Positions 8,053-16,825 are shown, counted from the stretch's first letter. The stretch: DNA of 54,721 nt from Conexibacter sp. (GCA_025964325.1 JAOPZA010000193.1:1-54721), one strand, 5' to 3'. Notes: generated by a model not told the origin, from the letters alone. Numbers and translations: made by a program.

Positions 8053-9762
8053 CTACTCGGCGAGCTCCTCGTCCGTCATCCCATAGAGCGCCCGCGCCTG
8101 CGCGGCCGAGACGACGCCGTTGCGCACGTCCTTGCGCACGCGCTCGCGGGGGCGCTCGGCGGGATCGCCGTAGCCTCCGCCGCCGCCCGCCACCTGTCGG
8201 TAGACGGTCCCGCGGGGGATGTTCGAGACGAGGTCCTTCAGCCGCGGGCGGTGCACGTGCCCGTCGGGGTAGGTGAACTGGATCTCGTTGATCGAGCCGG
8301 CCGTACCGCCGAGGATCCCGAACGCCGCCGTCTCGGGGAGGTCGCCGTCGCCGAAGATGCTCGCCTCGGCGCCGTCGTCGAGGAACTCGAGCTCGGTGAC
8401 GACGCCGAGGCCGCCGCGCCAGCGGCCGGCGCCGGCAGAGTCCGGCAGGTACTCGAAGCGCCGCAGCAGGTGCGGGTTGACGAGCTCGAACATCTCCGGG
8501 TCCTGCGCCGCGATCGCGCCGCCCGAGCCGATCAGCCCGATGTGGTCGTAGCCGTCGGCGCCGAACGTCCCGCCGCCGCCGCCCTTGCAGGCGTTCAGCA
8601 GGATGTCGACGTAGGGGCGGCCGGTGCGCGGGTCGACGCCGTTGACGGTCGACGCCAGCAGCGCGTTCCAGCAGGCCGTCACGCGCTCGGGCACGGCCTC
8701 GACGAGCGCCAGCATGATGACGGCGGCGAGCTGGTCGGCGACGTGGTTGCCGAAGCACGTCGGGGCCGGGAACGACGGGTTGACGAGGCTGCCCTCCGGC
8801 GTCAGCACCTCGATCCGCCGCAGCACGCCGTCGTTGTGCGGCAGCTCGCCCTCGGCGATCATGAAGAAGGCGATCATCACGGACGAGATCGTGACCGCGC
8901 GGGGCGTGTTGATGTACCCCGTCGCCTGGCGGTCGGTGCCGGCGAAATCGAACGTCAGGTGGTCGCCGGCGACCGTGACGGCGAGCCGGATCGTCCATCT
9001 GCCGGTGTGGTCGATGCCGTCGTCGTGGACCGTCAGCTCGGCGCGATAGGTGCCGTCCGCGATCGACCGGATCGCCTGCGCCGCCGACTGCTCGGCGGCG
9101 TCGAGCAGGCCCGCGACGGCCTGGCGGTAGCGCTCGGTGCCGTAGGCGCGCAGCAGCGCTCCCAGCTCGCGCTCGCCGACCGTGCAGGCGCCGATCATCG
9201 CTGTCACGTCGTCGGCGACGACGTCGAGCCGCACGTTGCCGAAGATCAGCTCCCAGACGTCGTCGCGCCGCGTCCCGCCGTCGTAGAGCTTGACCGGCGT
9301 GATCCGCAGGCCCTCCTGCCACATGTCGGTCGCGTGCGGGTTGTAGGTGCCCGGAACGGCGCCGCCGATGTCGGCCTGGTGGGCGACGATCACGACCCAC
9401 GCGACGTGCTCGCCCTCGTGGAAGACGGGCTTCGTCACCTTCCAGTCCGACAGCTGGTTGCCGCCCGTGTAGGGGTCGTTGTGCAGCACGACGTCGCCGG
9501 GCTTCACGCTCGCGGCGAAGCGGCGCGCGATCTCGCGCATGCCGGGCGTGGTCGCGTAGCCGAGCACGGGGATGTACTCGGTCTGCTCGACCAGCGTGCC
9601 GTCGACGTCGTAGATGCCGACCGAGAAGTCGCGGCCCTCGACGAGCAGCGGCGAGCGCGCGCTGCGCTCGACGACGACGCCCATCCGCTGACCGATCGAC
9701 TTCAGCCGGCTCGCGACGATCGAGGTCAGGATCGCGTCGTCGGCGGCGGGGGCGTCCGGCAT
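8053..9762 (-). CDS. hyuB: Hydantoinase B/oxoprolinase family subunit (copy 2)
   Basis: A 569-residue HyuB with the family landmarks LHNDPYTGGNQ, AHQADIGGAVPG, FPAPTCFGNH, a NACKGGGGGTFGADG glycine-rich loop and GGGGGYGDP near the C terminus. It diverges clearly from copy 1 (LHNDVYSGGNQ, SKGHVADIGG), so this is a distinct paralogue and not a recent duplication. The ATG shares one base with the hyuA copy 2 stop (TGATG), and a GAGGAG lies upstream. It pairs with hyuA copy 2 in a two-gene unit facing away from gntR copy 2. Confidence 0.9.
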   Translation of the reverse strand: MPDAPAADDAILTSIVASRLKSIGQRMGVVVERSARSPLLVEGRDFSVGIYDVDGTLVEQTEYIPVLGYATTPGMREIARRFAASVKPGDVVLHNDPYTGGNQLSDWKVTKPVFHEGEHVAWVVIVAHQADIGGAVPGTYNPHATDMWQEGLRITPVKLYDGGTRRDDVWELIFGNVRLDVVADDVTAMIGACTVGERELGALLRAYGTERYRQAVAGLLDAAEQSAAQAIRSIADGTYRAELTVHDDGIDHTGRWTIRLAVTVAGDHLTFDFAGTDRQATGYINTPRAVTISSVMIAFFMIAEGELPHNDGVLRRIEVLTPEGSLVNPSFPAPTCFGNHVADQLAAVIMLALVEAVPERVTACWNALLASTVNGVDPRTGRPYVDILLNACKGGGGGTFGADGYDHIGLIGSGGAIAAQDPEMFELVNPHLLRRFEYLPDSAGAGRWRGGLGVVTELEFLDDGAEASIFGDGDLPETAAFGILGGTAGSINEIQFTYPDGHVHRPRLKDLVSNIPRGTVYRQVAGGGGGYGDPAERPRERVRKDVRNGVVSAAQARALYGMTDEELAE

Positions 9763-11846
9763 CAGAGCAGCTCCTCGAGTCCCTTGCGGTGCATCACGAA
9801 GCTGCCGGAGCGGTCGACCAGCACGTCGAAGGACTCGGGCACGACGAGCGTCGTCGTGACGCCCTCGACGATCGCCGGGCCGCTCACGCGGTGGCCGGGC
9901 AGCATGCGGTCGGCGTCGAACACGTCGACCCGCGCGAGCGCCCGCCGCGAGCGCAGGTAAGCCTCGCGCGAACGGCGCCGCGGCGGCGCGGCGCCGTCGC
10001 CCGGCGGCGCGTGCAGCCGCAGCCGCGGACGCCGCCCGAGCACGGTCGCGCGCAGCGTCACGAGCTCCATGTCGCGGCCGCGCGAGCTGAAGCCGTACAG
10101 CTGCTCGTGGCGCGCGTGGAAGGCGTCCTCGATCCGCGGCAGGCCCGCGGGCGAGAGATCCTCGAGCGGGAACGAGACCGACACCTCGTGGTGCTGGCCG
10201 CGGTAGCGGATCTCGGCGGTCGCGACGGCCGAGCGGTCGGCCTCCTCGGTCCCCTCCTGCTCGAGCGCCGCCATCCCGGTCGCCACCATCTCGTCGAGGA
10301 GCGCGCGCGCGTGGGCGGGGTCGACCTCGGCCCAGCCGCGGCTGTAGCTGCGCACGTAGTCGTGGCGCAGGTCGGCCAGCAGCATCCCGAACGCGCACAG
10401 CACGGCCGACAGGCGCGGCACGAGGACGCGGTCGAGCTCGAGCTCCTCGGCGATCGCGCCGGCGTGCAGCGCGCCCGCGCCGCCGGCCGCGACGAGCAGC
10501 AGCTCGCGCACGTCGAAGCCCTGCGCCAGCGCGATGTCCTTCGTGCCGGCGGCCATCATCAGCGTGATCACCTCGAGCATCGCGGCGGCCGCAGCGACTG
10601 CGTCGAGCCCGAGCGGGTCGGCGATCCGCCGCGCGATCGCGGCGCGCGCGGCGTCCACGTCGAGCCGCATCCGGCCGCCGAGGAAGAAGTCGGGGTCGAG
10701 GTGGCCGAGCACGAGGTTGGCGTCGGTGCAGGTCGGCTCCTCGCCGCCGCGCCCGTAGGCGACCGGCCCCGGATAGGCGCCGGCGCTCTGCGGCCCCATC
10801 CGCAGCAGGCCGCCCTCGTCGAGCCACGCGATCGAGCCGCCGCCGGCGCCGATCGTCAGCACGTCGGTCATCGGCAGCGAGATCGGATGGCGGTCGATCT
10901 CGCCCTCGCGCGTCGTCTGCACCTCGCCGTGCTTGACGATCGAGGCGTCGTAGCTGGTGCCGCCCATGTCGACGACGAGGCAGTCGACGGCGCCCCGCTC
11001 GCGCGCGTGGGCGAAGCCGGCGACGGGTCCGCCGGCGGGACCGGAGAGGACGGTGCTCGCGGGCAGGCGGCTGACCAGCTCGGGCGTCGCGACGCCGCCG
11101 TTGGACTGCATCACCAGCAGCACGCCGGGAAAGCCGAGCTCATCGAGGCCGCTCACGAGCCGCTCGACGTAGCGGCGCAGCACCGGCCCGACGTAGGAGT
11201 TCATCACCGTCGTCGAGATGCGGTTGAAGAGCCGCACCTGCGGCAGCACCTCGGAGGAGACCGACAGGAACAGGCCGGGCGCGAGCCGCTCGACGATCGC
11301 TCTCGCGCGGCGCTCGTGCTCGTCGTTCGCGTAGGCGTGCATGAAGCAGACCGCGAGCGCCTCGACGCCGTCGTCGACGAGCGCGCGGACGGCGTCCTCG
11401 AGCCCCGCCTCGTCGAGCGGGATGCGGACCGCGCCGGCGGCGTCGACGCGCTCGCCCACCGGCAGGCGGCGGCGGCGCTCGACGAGCGGCGCCGGCGCGA
11501 CGTAGGTGTTGTCGTAGAGGTGCTCGCGGCTGCGCACGCCGCGGCGCATCTCGAGCACGTCGCGAAAGCCCTCGGTCGTGATCAGGCCCGTCGCGGCGCC
11601 GCGGCCGGTCAGCACCGCGTTCGTCGTCACCGTCGTGCCGTGGACGATCAGCGTCAGCTGGCGCAGGAAGTCGGCCAGCTCCAGCTCGAGCAGCGCGGCC
11701 AGCTCGCGCAGCCCCTGCAGCAGCCCCTGCGACGGGTCGGCCGGCGTGCTCGGCGACTTGTGCGCACGGTAGGAGAAGTCCTGCTCGTCGACGAGGACGA
11801 AGTCGGTGAACGTGCCGCCGACGTCGATGCCGACGAGGTAGGTCAT
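9762..11846 (-). CDS. hyuA: Hydantoinase A/oxoprolinase family subunit (copy 2)
   Basis: A 694-residue HyuA with IDVGGTFTDFVLV near the start, VHGTTVTTNAVL, VVDMGGTSYDASIV and GAGGGSIAWLDEGG: the complete ATPase fold signature. It acts with HyuB copy 2 as an ATP-dependent cyclic amide hydrolase or related carboxylase. A GAGGA seven bases before the ATG supports the start. The gene is divergent from gntR copy 2 across an 89-bp gap, mirroring how the first hyu operon diverges from gntR copy 1. Substrate unknown. Confidence 0.92.
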   Translation of the reverse strand: MTYLVGIDVGGTFTDFVLVDEQDFSYRAHKSPSTPADPSQGLLQGLRELAALLELELADFLRQLTLIVHGTTVTTNAVLTGRGAATGLITTEGFRDVLEMRRGVRSREHLYDNTYVAPAPLVERRRRLPVGERVDAAGAVRIPLDEAGLEDAVRALVDDGVEALAVCFMHAYANDEHERRARAIVERLAPGLFLSVSSEVLPQVRLFNRISTTVMNSYVGPVLRRYVERLVSGLDELGFPGVLLVMQSNGGVATPELVSRLPASTVLSGPAGGPVAGFAHARERGAVDCLVVDMGGTSYDASIVKHGEVQTTREGEIDRHPISLPMTDVLTIGAGGGSIAWLDEGGLLRMGPQSAGAYPGPVAYGRGGEEPTCTDANLVLGHLDPDFFLGGRMRLDVDAARAAIARRIADPLGLDAVAAAAAMLEVITLMMAAGTKDIALAQGFDVRELLLVAAGGAGALHAGAIAEELELDRVLVPRLSAVLCAFGMLLADLRHDYVRSYSRGWAEVDPAHARALLDEMVATGMAALEQEGTEEADRSAVATAEIRYRGQHHEVSVSFPLEDLSPAGLPRIEDAFHARHEQLYGFSSRGRDMELVTLRATVLGRRPRLRLHAPPGDGAAPPRRRSREAYLRSRRALARVDVFDADRMLPGHRVSGPAIVEGVTTTLVVPESFDVLVDRSGSFVMHRKGLEELL

Positions 11847-11922
11847 CGCGCGTCCTCGCGAGGGGGCGAGCGGAAGGGACCGGCGGCGGCGTCGAGCAGG
11901 CAGTGGAAAGGGAAACTGCGCT

Positions 11923-11928
11923 TACAAT
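11923..11928 (+). promoter_or_regulatory. -10 element TACAAT of gntR copy 2 (leaderless transcript likely)
   Basis: TACAAT ends seven bases before the ATG at 11936, so transcription would begin at or next to the start codon. There is no Shine-Dalgarno-like sequence in the space between. No good -35 hexamer is seen at 16-18 bp. The reverse strand of this site reads AATTGT, which also occurs at 1921-1926 in the other hyu/gntR gap. Confidence 0.5.
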
Positions 11929-11935
11929 TCTCGCG

Positions 11936-12655
11936 ATGGCGGTCCGTCCCCCCTCTCCCCTCGCCGGCCGGCGCGTCCAGTCGGCGCCCGAGCAGATCGC
12001 CGGGAGCATCCGCGAGTCGATCCTCGACGGCTCGCTCGCGGCCGGCGACCGGCTGCCGAGCGAGCAGGAGATGGCGACGATGTACGGCGTCAGCCGGCCG
12101 ACCGTGCGCGAGGCGCTGCGCACCCTGCGGGCCGACCACGTGCTCGTCTCCTCGCGCGGGCGCACCGGCGGCTATCGCGTCGCCGAGCTGTCGCTGCAGA
12201 TGCTCGACAGCTCCGTCGCGGAGGCGATCACGCTGTCGCTGAGCATGAAGACGCTGACCTACGCGCAGCTGTTCGCCGTCCGCTACGACCTCGAGCTGCG
12301 CAGCGCGGCGACCGCCGCGCGCCATCGGACCAGCGAGGACCTCGAGCGCCTGCGCGCCGTCCTGCCGGACGCCGACGCGCTGCCGACCGCCGCCGACGAC
12401 GTGCTGGCCTGTGACGTCGCCTTCCACCGCGCGCTCGCCGACTGCTCGCACAACCCGCTGCTGATCGGCTTCGCGGGCGCCACGACGACGGCCTTCCGGC
12501 GCTTCGGCGACGACGTGCAGCGGGTCGATCCGCCGAGCATGCTCGCGCACCTCGACGAGATCGTCGCCGCCGTCGAGGCGGCCGACGCGGCTGCCGCGAA
12601 GGAGGCGATGCGGCGCCACCTGGCCTACTTCGTGCAGTACTTCGGCATCGGCTAG
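11936..12655 (+). CDS. GntR family regulator, FadR/FCD subfamily (copy 2)
   Basis: A 239-residue paralogue of the regulator at 1146-1904. The winged helix includes ESILDGSLAAGDRLPSEQEM and YGVSRPTVREALRTLRAD, followed by RGRTGGYRV. The FCD domain contains CDVAFHRALADCSHNPLL and ends AMRRHLAYFVQYFG. The ATG at 11936 is preferred over the upstream in-frame codon because a TACAAT -10 box sits just upstream. It is divergent from hyuA copy 2 and convergent with a dehydrogenase that ends seven bases away, so it probably controls the hyuAB copy 2 unit. Confidence 0.88.
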   Translation: MAVRPPSPLAGRRVQSAPEQIAGSIRESILDGSLAAGDRLPSEQEMATMYGVSRPTVREALRTLRADHVLVSSRGRTGGYRVAELSLQMLDSSVAEAITLSLSMKTLTYAQLFAVRYDLELRSAATAARHRTSEDLERLRAVLPDADALPTAADDVLACDVAFHRALADCSHNPLLIGFAGATTTAFRRFGDDVQRVDPPSMLAHLDEIVAAVEAADAAAAKEAMRRHLAYFVQYFGIG

Positions 12656-12661
12656 GCGCAC

Positions 12662-13546
12662 TCAGACGGCCTCTCCGCGCCGCTGCGCGGCGGCGTCGCG
12701 GGCGCCGTCCCAGAGCGCCGTCAGCCGCTCGAACGTCGCCTGCGTGACCGGCATCTCGGCGTTGCGCTCGGCGACCGCGGCGATCACGGCCTTGAGGTCC
12801 TTGTCGAGGATGTCGAGCGCATTGTCGGGTTCGTACTGCTCCCACAGGCTGCGCATCCAGTCCCAGTGGGCGAGCGGCCAGCTGGCGCCGGTGCCGTCGC
12901 CGACGGCGGCGATCACCGGTCCGGCCTCGAGACCGTAGTCGGCCGCCAGCGCGAGCGCCTCGTAGGTGCCGGCGATCGCGACGGCCATCATCACCTGGTT
13001 GGCGAGCTTCGCCGCCTGGCTGAGGCCGGCCTCGTCGCCGAGCACGTGCACGCGCGCCCCGAGCCGCTCGAGCAGCGGGCGCACCCGCGCGAGCGCGTCG
13101 GCCGGCCCGGAGGCCATCACCGAGAGCGTCGCCTCCTCGGCGCCGCGCACGCCGCCGCTGACGGGCGCGTCGAGCACGGTCATGCCGTGGCCGGCGGCCA
13201 CGAACGCGAGCCGCCGCATCGAGGGCGGGTCCATCGTGCTCATCACGACGACGTCGCCGCCGGCGCCGAGCGTCGCGAGGCCGTCCTCGCCGTGCAGCAG
13301 CTGCTCGGTCTGCGCCCCGGTCCGCAGCATCGTCACGAGCGGGTCGGCGCGCTCGACGACGGCCGCGAGCGACTCGGCGGCCTCCACGCCGACCGCCGCG
13401 GCGACCTCGAGGCGCGCGCGGTCACGGTCGTATCCGGTCACGGCGTAGCCGGCGGCGACGAGGTTGGCCGCCATCGGCAGGCCCATCTCGCCGAGGCCGA
13501 TCCAGCCGACGACGGGAGGGCGCGGAGGGTCGTTGAGAGGCGTCAT
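12662..13546 (-). CDS. 3-hydroxyisobutyrate dehydrogenase-family NAD(P) reductase (copy 2)
   Basis: A 294-residue protein with GWIGLGEMGLPMAANL (Rossmann) at 15-30, DAPVSGGVRGAEEATLSVM, and the catalytic-Lys segment SQAAKLANQVMMAVAIAGTYEALA. It is closer to textbook 3-hydroxyisobutyrate/tartronate semialdehyde reductases than copy 1 (standard GLGxMG), so the two probably differ in substrate. It has its own promoter: TTGACA at 13578-13583 and GACACT at 13555-13560, 17 bp apart, with the -10 only eight bases from the ATG and no Shine-Dalgarno. An AT-rich palindrome overlaps the -35, suggesting repression. Confidence 0.88.
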   Translation of the reverse strand: MTPLNDPPRPPVVGWIGLGEMGLPMAANLVAAGYAVTGYDRDRARLEVAAAVGVEAAESLAAVVERADPLVTMLRTGAQTEQLLHGEDGLATLGAGGDVVVMSTMDPPSMRRLAFVAAGHGMTVLDAPVSGGVRGAEEATLSVMASGPADALARVRPLLERLGARVHVLGDEAGLSQAAKLANQVMMAVAIAGTYEALALAADYGLEAGPVIAAVGDGTGASWPLAHWDWMRSLWEQYEPDNALDILDKDLKAVIAAVAERNAEMPVTQATFERLTALWDGARDAAAQRRGEAV

Positions 13547-13554
13547 GGCGGGGC

Positions 13555-13583
13555 AGTGTCGTGACCGAGAACGAGACTGTCAA
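13555..13583 (-). promoter_or_regulatory. Promoter of reductase copy 2 (TTGACA-17-GACACT)
   Basis: On the minus strand a consensus TTGACA (13578-13583) is followed after 17 bp by GACACT (13555-13560). The start codon lies eight bases further on, so the mRNA should be leaderless or nearly so. The -35 overlaps the palindrome at 13581-13598. Confidence 0.55.
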
Positions 13584-13598
13584 CTAATAAATTAGTTG
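13581..13598. promoter_or_regulatory. AT-rich perfect palindrome (operator candidate)
   Basis: CAACTAATAAATTAGTTG consists of two seven-base arms around TAAA. In a very GC-rich genome such a sequence is conspicuous. It overlaps the -35 of the reductase promoter, a position typical of repressor binding. It also lies just after the end of the alpha/beta hydrolase gene, but it lacks the GC-rich stem expected of a terminator. Confidence 0.55.
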
Positions 13599-13603
13599 CC
13601 CTT

Positions 13604-14422
13604 TTACGGCCGCCGCTGGAGCGGACGCGAGGCGATGAAGCGCTCGATCGCGTCGGCCAGGTTGCCCGGCTCCTCGAGCGGCGTCGCGTGCGCGCTGGCG
13701 TGCAGCTCGGCGCGCTGCCCGTCGGGCGCGTGCGCGGCGATCCAGTCCGCCAGCGAGGTCGGGTAGTAGGGATCGAGGTCGGCGTAGGCAGCCAGCACCG
13801 GCACGCGCAGCTGCTCCACCACGCCGCGCAGGTCGAGCCGCGCCTGCGCGCGCACGATCTCGACGGCGACGTCGAGCGGCGTCTGCAGCGCGATCCCGTA
13901 GAGCAAGTCGACGAGCGGTCTCGACTGCTCGACGAGCGTCGCCTGCTGGAACTCGTACTCGCTCTCGGGCCAGCGCGCGACGAGGTCGGCGATGTAGCCG
14001 TCGAACTGCGCGGCCGGCATCGCGTGGGGGAAGTCGGGCGCCTGCGTCAGCCGCAGCGGCCCGTTCAGCAGCACCAGCCGGGCGACGCCGGCGCCGCCGC
14101 CGTGCAGGTAGCTGAGCGCGACCGTGACGCCCATCGACCAGCCGACGAGGGTCGCGTCGCGCAGCTCGAGCTGCTCGATCACGCAGCCGACGTCGGCCGC
14201 CATCCGCTCGAAGTCGTAGCCGCTGCCGGGCTTGTCCGACTCGCCCATCCCGCGCAGGTCGAATGCGACGACGCGCCGGCCGCGCTCGCGCAGCGCCAGC
14301 GTCGTCTTGTCCCACAGCCGGTGCGAGCCCTTCCAGCCGTGCACCAGCAGGACCGGCTCCGCCCCCGAACCGACGTCGCGGTAGCGCAGCCGCACCCCGT
14401 CCGGGGTGGTCACGTAGCTCAT
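13604..14422 (-). CDS. Alpha/beta-fold hydrolase
   Basis: A 272-residue protein with a complete alpha/beta hydrolase triad context: the nucleophile elbow GWSMG in TLVGWSMGVTVAL, an acidic residue in AAYADLDPYY and the late His in HASAHATPLEEPGNLADAIERF. The oxyanion region VLLVHGWKGSHRLW and DLRGMGESDKP are standard. An AAGGAG six bases before the ATG supports the start. It follows the ABC lipoprotein gene across a GC hairpin, so it may be read through or separately expressed. Esterases, lactonases and carbon-carbon hydrolases share this pattern; the substrate cannot be told. Confidence 0.85.
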   Translation of the reverse strand: MSYVTTPDGVRLRYRDVGSGAEPVLLVHGWKGSHRLWDKTTLALRERGRRVVAFDLRGMGESDKPGSGYDFERMAADVGCVIEQLELRDATLVGWSMGVTVALSYLHGGGAGVARLVLLNGPLRLTQAPDFPHAMPAAQFDGYIADLVARWPESEYEFQQATLVEQSRPLVDLLYGIALQTPLDVAVEIVRAQARLDLRGVVEQLRVPVLAAYADLDPYYPTSLADWIAAHAPDGQRAELHASAHATPLEEPGNLADAIERFIASRPLQRRP

Positions 14423-14450
14423 CGAGGCTCCTTCGGGGTTCGGCGGAGAG

Positions 14451-14474
14451 GGCGGGGCCGTCGCAGGCCCCGCC
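14451..14474. terminator. GC hairpin downstream of ABC lipoprotein gene 1
   Basis: GGCGGGGCC (14451-14459) and GGCCCCGCC (14466-14474) form a perfect nine-base stem with a six-base loop, 28 bases past the lipoprotein stop. There is no T-run. It may end the ABC transcript or protect the lipoprotein mRNA, as often seen behind abundant binding-protein genes. Confidence 0.6.
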
Positions 14475-14501
14475 CGACCATCTACCTGCGCTGCGCGCGG
14501 A

Positions 14502-15578
14502 TCAGCCCGCGGCCCCGACGAGCGGGAGGTTCTCGAGCGTGTACGGGCGCGCGTGCGGCGCGACGTATCTGGCGATGTTCGAGCTCGTCCAGAACTCGGA
14601 TCTGACGACCAGCTCTCTCGGCGGGCTGCTCATTCTCTTGGCGCCGATGTAGTCGCTCAGCAGTCTGGTCATCGCCCACCCGGTCGCGACCGGATCGGAG
14701 TCCCAGGTGCCGGTCATGCGGCCCGCTCTGACGGCGGCGATCGCGTCGGAGTCGCCGTTCTGGCCGGTGTCGATGATGCCGCTTCTGGTGGCGTCGGTGT
14801 AGACCTTCTTGTTGGCGGCGGCGATCGCGGCGGAGACGCCGAGCGCGCTCGCGTCGTTGTAGTTCCAGAAGGCGTCGACGTCCGGGTGCTTGGTCAGCAG
14901 GTCCGAGGCGATCGGCTGCGCCGCCGCCGAGCTGTCTCTCGTGTTCGCGGTCTCCGCGATGACGTTCAAGCCGGCGGTTCTGGCCGCCGCTCTGAAGCAC
15001 GTCACGTAGGCCTGGATCGAGGGCACCGGAGGACCGGCGATCACGATCACTCTGGCGCCCGCTCTCGCTCTCGCGATGTACTGCGCCGTGCGGGCGACCG
15101 GCCCGTCGGGCGTGCATCTGTTGAGCTCCCACCAGACGGTCGCGGTCACGCCCGTGCCGACGGAGTTGACGCCGATCACCGGGATGTTGGCGGACTGGGC
15201 CTGGCCGTAGGCGCCGGCCGCGGCGCCCGGGTCGAGCGTCCAGCTCGCGATGCCGTTGACCTTCTGGGTCACCATCGTGGCGATGTCGGAGACCTGCTTG
15301 TCGGCCGACAGGTTGGCGTCGAGGATCGACGAGGACCAGCCGAGGCCCTTCGCCGCAGCCTGGAAGCCGAACGCGATGTCGCGCTGACCGGGCTGCGCGG
15401 CGACGGGGCTCGAGTAGGCGATCTTCTGCGGGTCGCTCTGCGCGCCGCCCGACGTGGTGCTCGCGCCGGCGCTGGTGGATCCACTGCTGGTGGAGCCGCC
15501 GCCGCTGGAGCTGCCGCACGCCGCGACGCCGAACGCGGCTGCGAGCGTGACTGCGATGACAGGAAGCTTCTTGGACAC
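14502..15578 (-). CDS. ABC sugar transporter substrate-binding lipoprotein 1
   Basis: A 358-residue lipoprotein: a short basic N terminus, a hydrophobic stretch, lipobox ending at Cys21 (GVAAC), then a Gly/Ser/Thr linker to about residue 48. The remainder matches periplasmic-binding-protein type 1 proteins (ribose/LacI-like): paired motifs such as NIPVIGVNSVG, VIVIAGPPVPS and HPDVDAFWNYND. It would bind a sugar or similar solute outside the membrane for the permease and ATPase encoded just upstream. The GTG at 15578 follows a GAGGAGG-type Shine-Dalgarno; the upstream in-frame extension is not protein-like. Codon use is odd: 14 of 18 arginines are AGA, in a genome otherwise using CGC/CGG. Confidence 0.88.
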   Translation of the reverse strand: MSKKLPVIAVTLAAAFGVAACGSSSGGGSTSSGSTSAGASTTSGGAQSDPQKIAYSSPVAAQPGQRDIAFGFQAAAKGLGWSSSILDANLSADKQVSDIATMVTQKVNGIASWTLDPGAAAGAYGQAQSANIPVIGVNSVGTGVTATVWWELNRCTPDGPVARTAQYIARARAGARVIVIAGPPVPSIQAYVTCFRAAARTAGLNVIAETANTRDSSAAAQPIASDLLTKHPDVDAFWNYNDASALGVSAAIAAANKKVYTDATRSGIIDTGQNGDSDAIAAVRAGRMTGTWDSDPVATGWAMTRLLSDYIGAKRMSSPPRELVVRSEFWTSSNIARYVAPHARPYTLENLPLVGAAG

Positions 15579-15696
15579 TGCCCTTCCCTCCTCATGATGA
15601 TGTCGGCAACGGGGTGCGTCGCTCCGGGCCCGCCGGGATCGGGCGTGGAGATGGTGGGGTGAATCGATGGGCGGCCGCGCACGGCGGCCGGGCGCC

Positions 15697-16803
15697 TCAG
15701 CCGGCCGCGCGCTCGGCGCCGGGTGGCTCTGGCAACTTGGATGGCGCCGGCGCCCCGCGCCGCAGGCGCATGCTCCAGCCGCGGTCACGCAGCACGCCGA
15801 GGCCGACGGCGGCGATCAGGATCACGCCGCTGACGGTCCCCTGCCAGAAGGCCGAGACGTTGCTGAGCGTGAGCCCGTTCTGGATCACGCCGAGGAACAG
15901 CACGCCGATCAGCGTCCCGAAGACGCCGCCCTCGCCGCCGGTGTAGGCGGTGCCGCCGATCAGCACGGCGGCGACGACCGTCAGCAGCAGCGTCGGATCC
16001 GACTGCGAGGAGGCGCTCGTCAGGCGGCCGACCTGGACGACGCTCGCGAGCCCCGCGGCGAGTCCGGCGAGGACGTAGGCGATCAGCACGACTCTGCCGA
16101 CGTTGATGCCGTTCAGGCGCGCCGCCTCGGGGTTCGAGCCGACCGCGAACAGCGCCCGGCCGAAGCCGGTGTAGCGCAGCACGCCGCCGGCCACCAGCAG
16201 CAGCAGCACGTCGAAGACCATCAGCAGCGGGAACGGCCCGATGCTGTGGTTGACGAAGTCGCCGAGCACGTTGAAGCCCGGTCTGCCGAAGACGGTGATC
16301 GACGAGCCGTTGTAGACGACGAGCGCGAAGCTCTGGTAGATCGACAGCGTCCCGAGGGTGACGACCAGGAACGAGATCTTCAGGCGGGTGATCATCGCGC
16401 CGTTGAGGAACCCGAGGAAGAGGGCGAACGCGATCGTCACGAGCAGCGACGGGACGATCCCCCAACCGCCCTGCAGCGCGAGGCCGAGGATCATCGCGCT
16501 CGCGGTCGTCGCCGACGCGGTCGAGAGGTCGAGCCCGGCCGAGATGATCACGAACGTCGCGCCCATCGCGAGCACGAAGATCACGCTGTTGGCCTTCACG
16601 ATGTTGGTGAAGTTGCCCCACGTCAGGAACACGTCCTGCGTGATCGAGAGGTAGACGCAGACGGCGATCAACGCGACCACGACGCCGGTGTAGCGGCCGA
16701 GCGAGAGCCGCCGCCAGAACGGCAGCGGGGGCGCCTTCGGCGCGCGGGTCGTGGGGGCGTCGAGGTCGGCGGCGACCGGGGTCGCGGGTGAGTCGCTGGT
16801 CAC
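15697..16803 (-). CDS. ABC sugar transporter permease 1
   Basis: A 368-residue membrane protein of the RbsC/BPD-type-2 permease family. It starts with a polar, Pro-rich segment and then has about eight to ten hydrophobic helices. Family signatures are visible: MGATFVIISAGLDLSTAS, a FALFLGFLNGAMITRLKI loop, AVGSNPEAARLNGINV (the EAA-like cytoplasmic loop) and VVAAVLIGGTAYTGGEGG. The GTG at 16803 has a GGAG upstream and is 22 bp from the ATPase stop. It presumably homodimerises, since only one permease is present in this locus. Confidence 0.9.
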   Translation of the reverse strand: MTSDSPATPVAADLDAPTTRAPKAPPLPFWRRLSLGRYTGVVVALIAVCVYLSITQDVFLTWGNFTNIVKANSVIFVLAMGATFVIISAGLDLSTASATTASAMILGLALQGGWGIVPSLLVTIAFALFLGFLNGAMITRLKISFLVVTLGTLSIYQSFALVVYNGSSITVFGRPGFNVLGDFVNHSIGPFPLLMVFDVLLLLVAGGVLRYTGFGRALFAVGSNPEAARLNGINVGRVVLIAYVLAGLAAGLASVVQVGRLTSASSQSDPTLLLTVVAAVLIGGTAYTGGEGGVFGTLIGVLFLGVIQNGLTLSNVSAFWQGTVSGVILIAAVGLGVLRDRGWSMRLRRGAPAPSKLPEPPGAERAAG

Positions 16804-16825
16804 GAAGGTCTCCGTCCGAGGGTGG

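Noticed and set aside
9789-12242. 817-codon plus-strand frame opposite hyuA copy 2
   Set aside because: Low-complexity composition and antisense to a gene with intact ATPase motifs; the real plus-strand gene (gntR copy 2) is in another frame.
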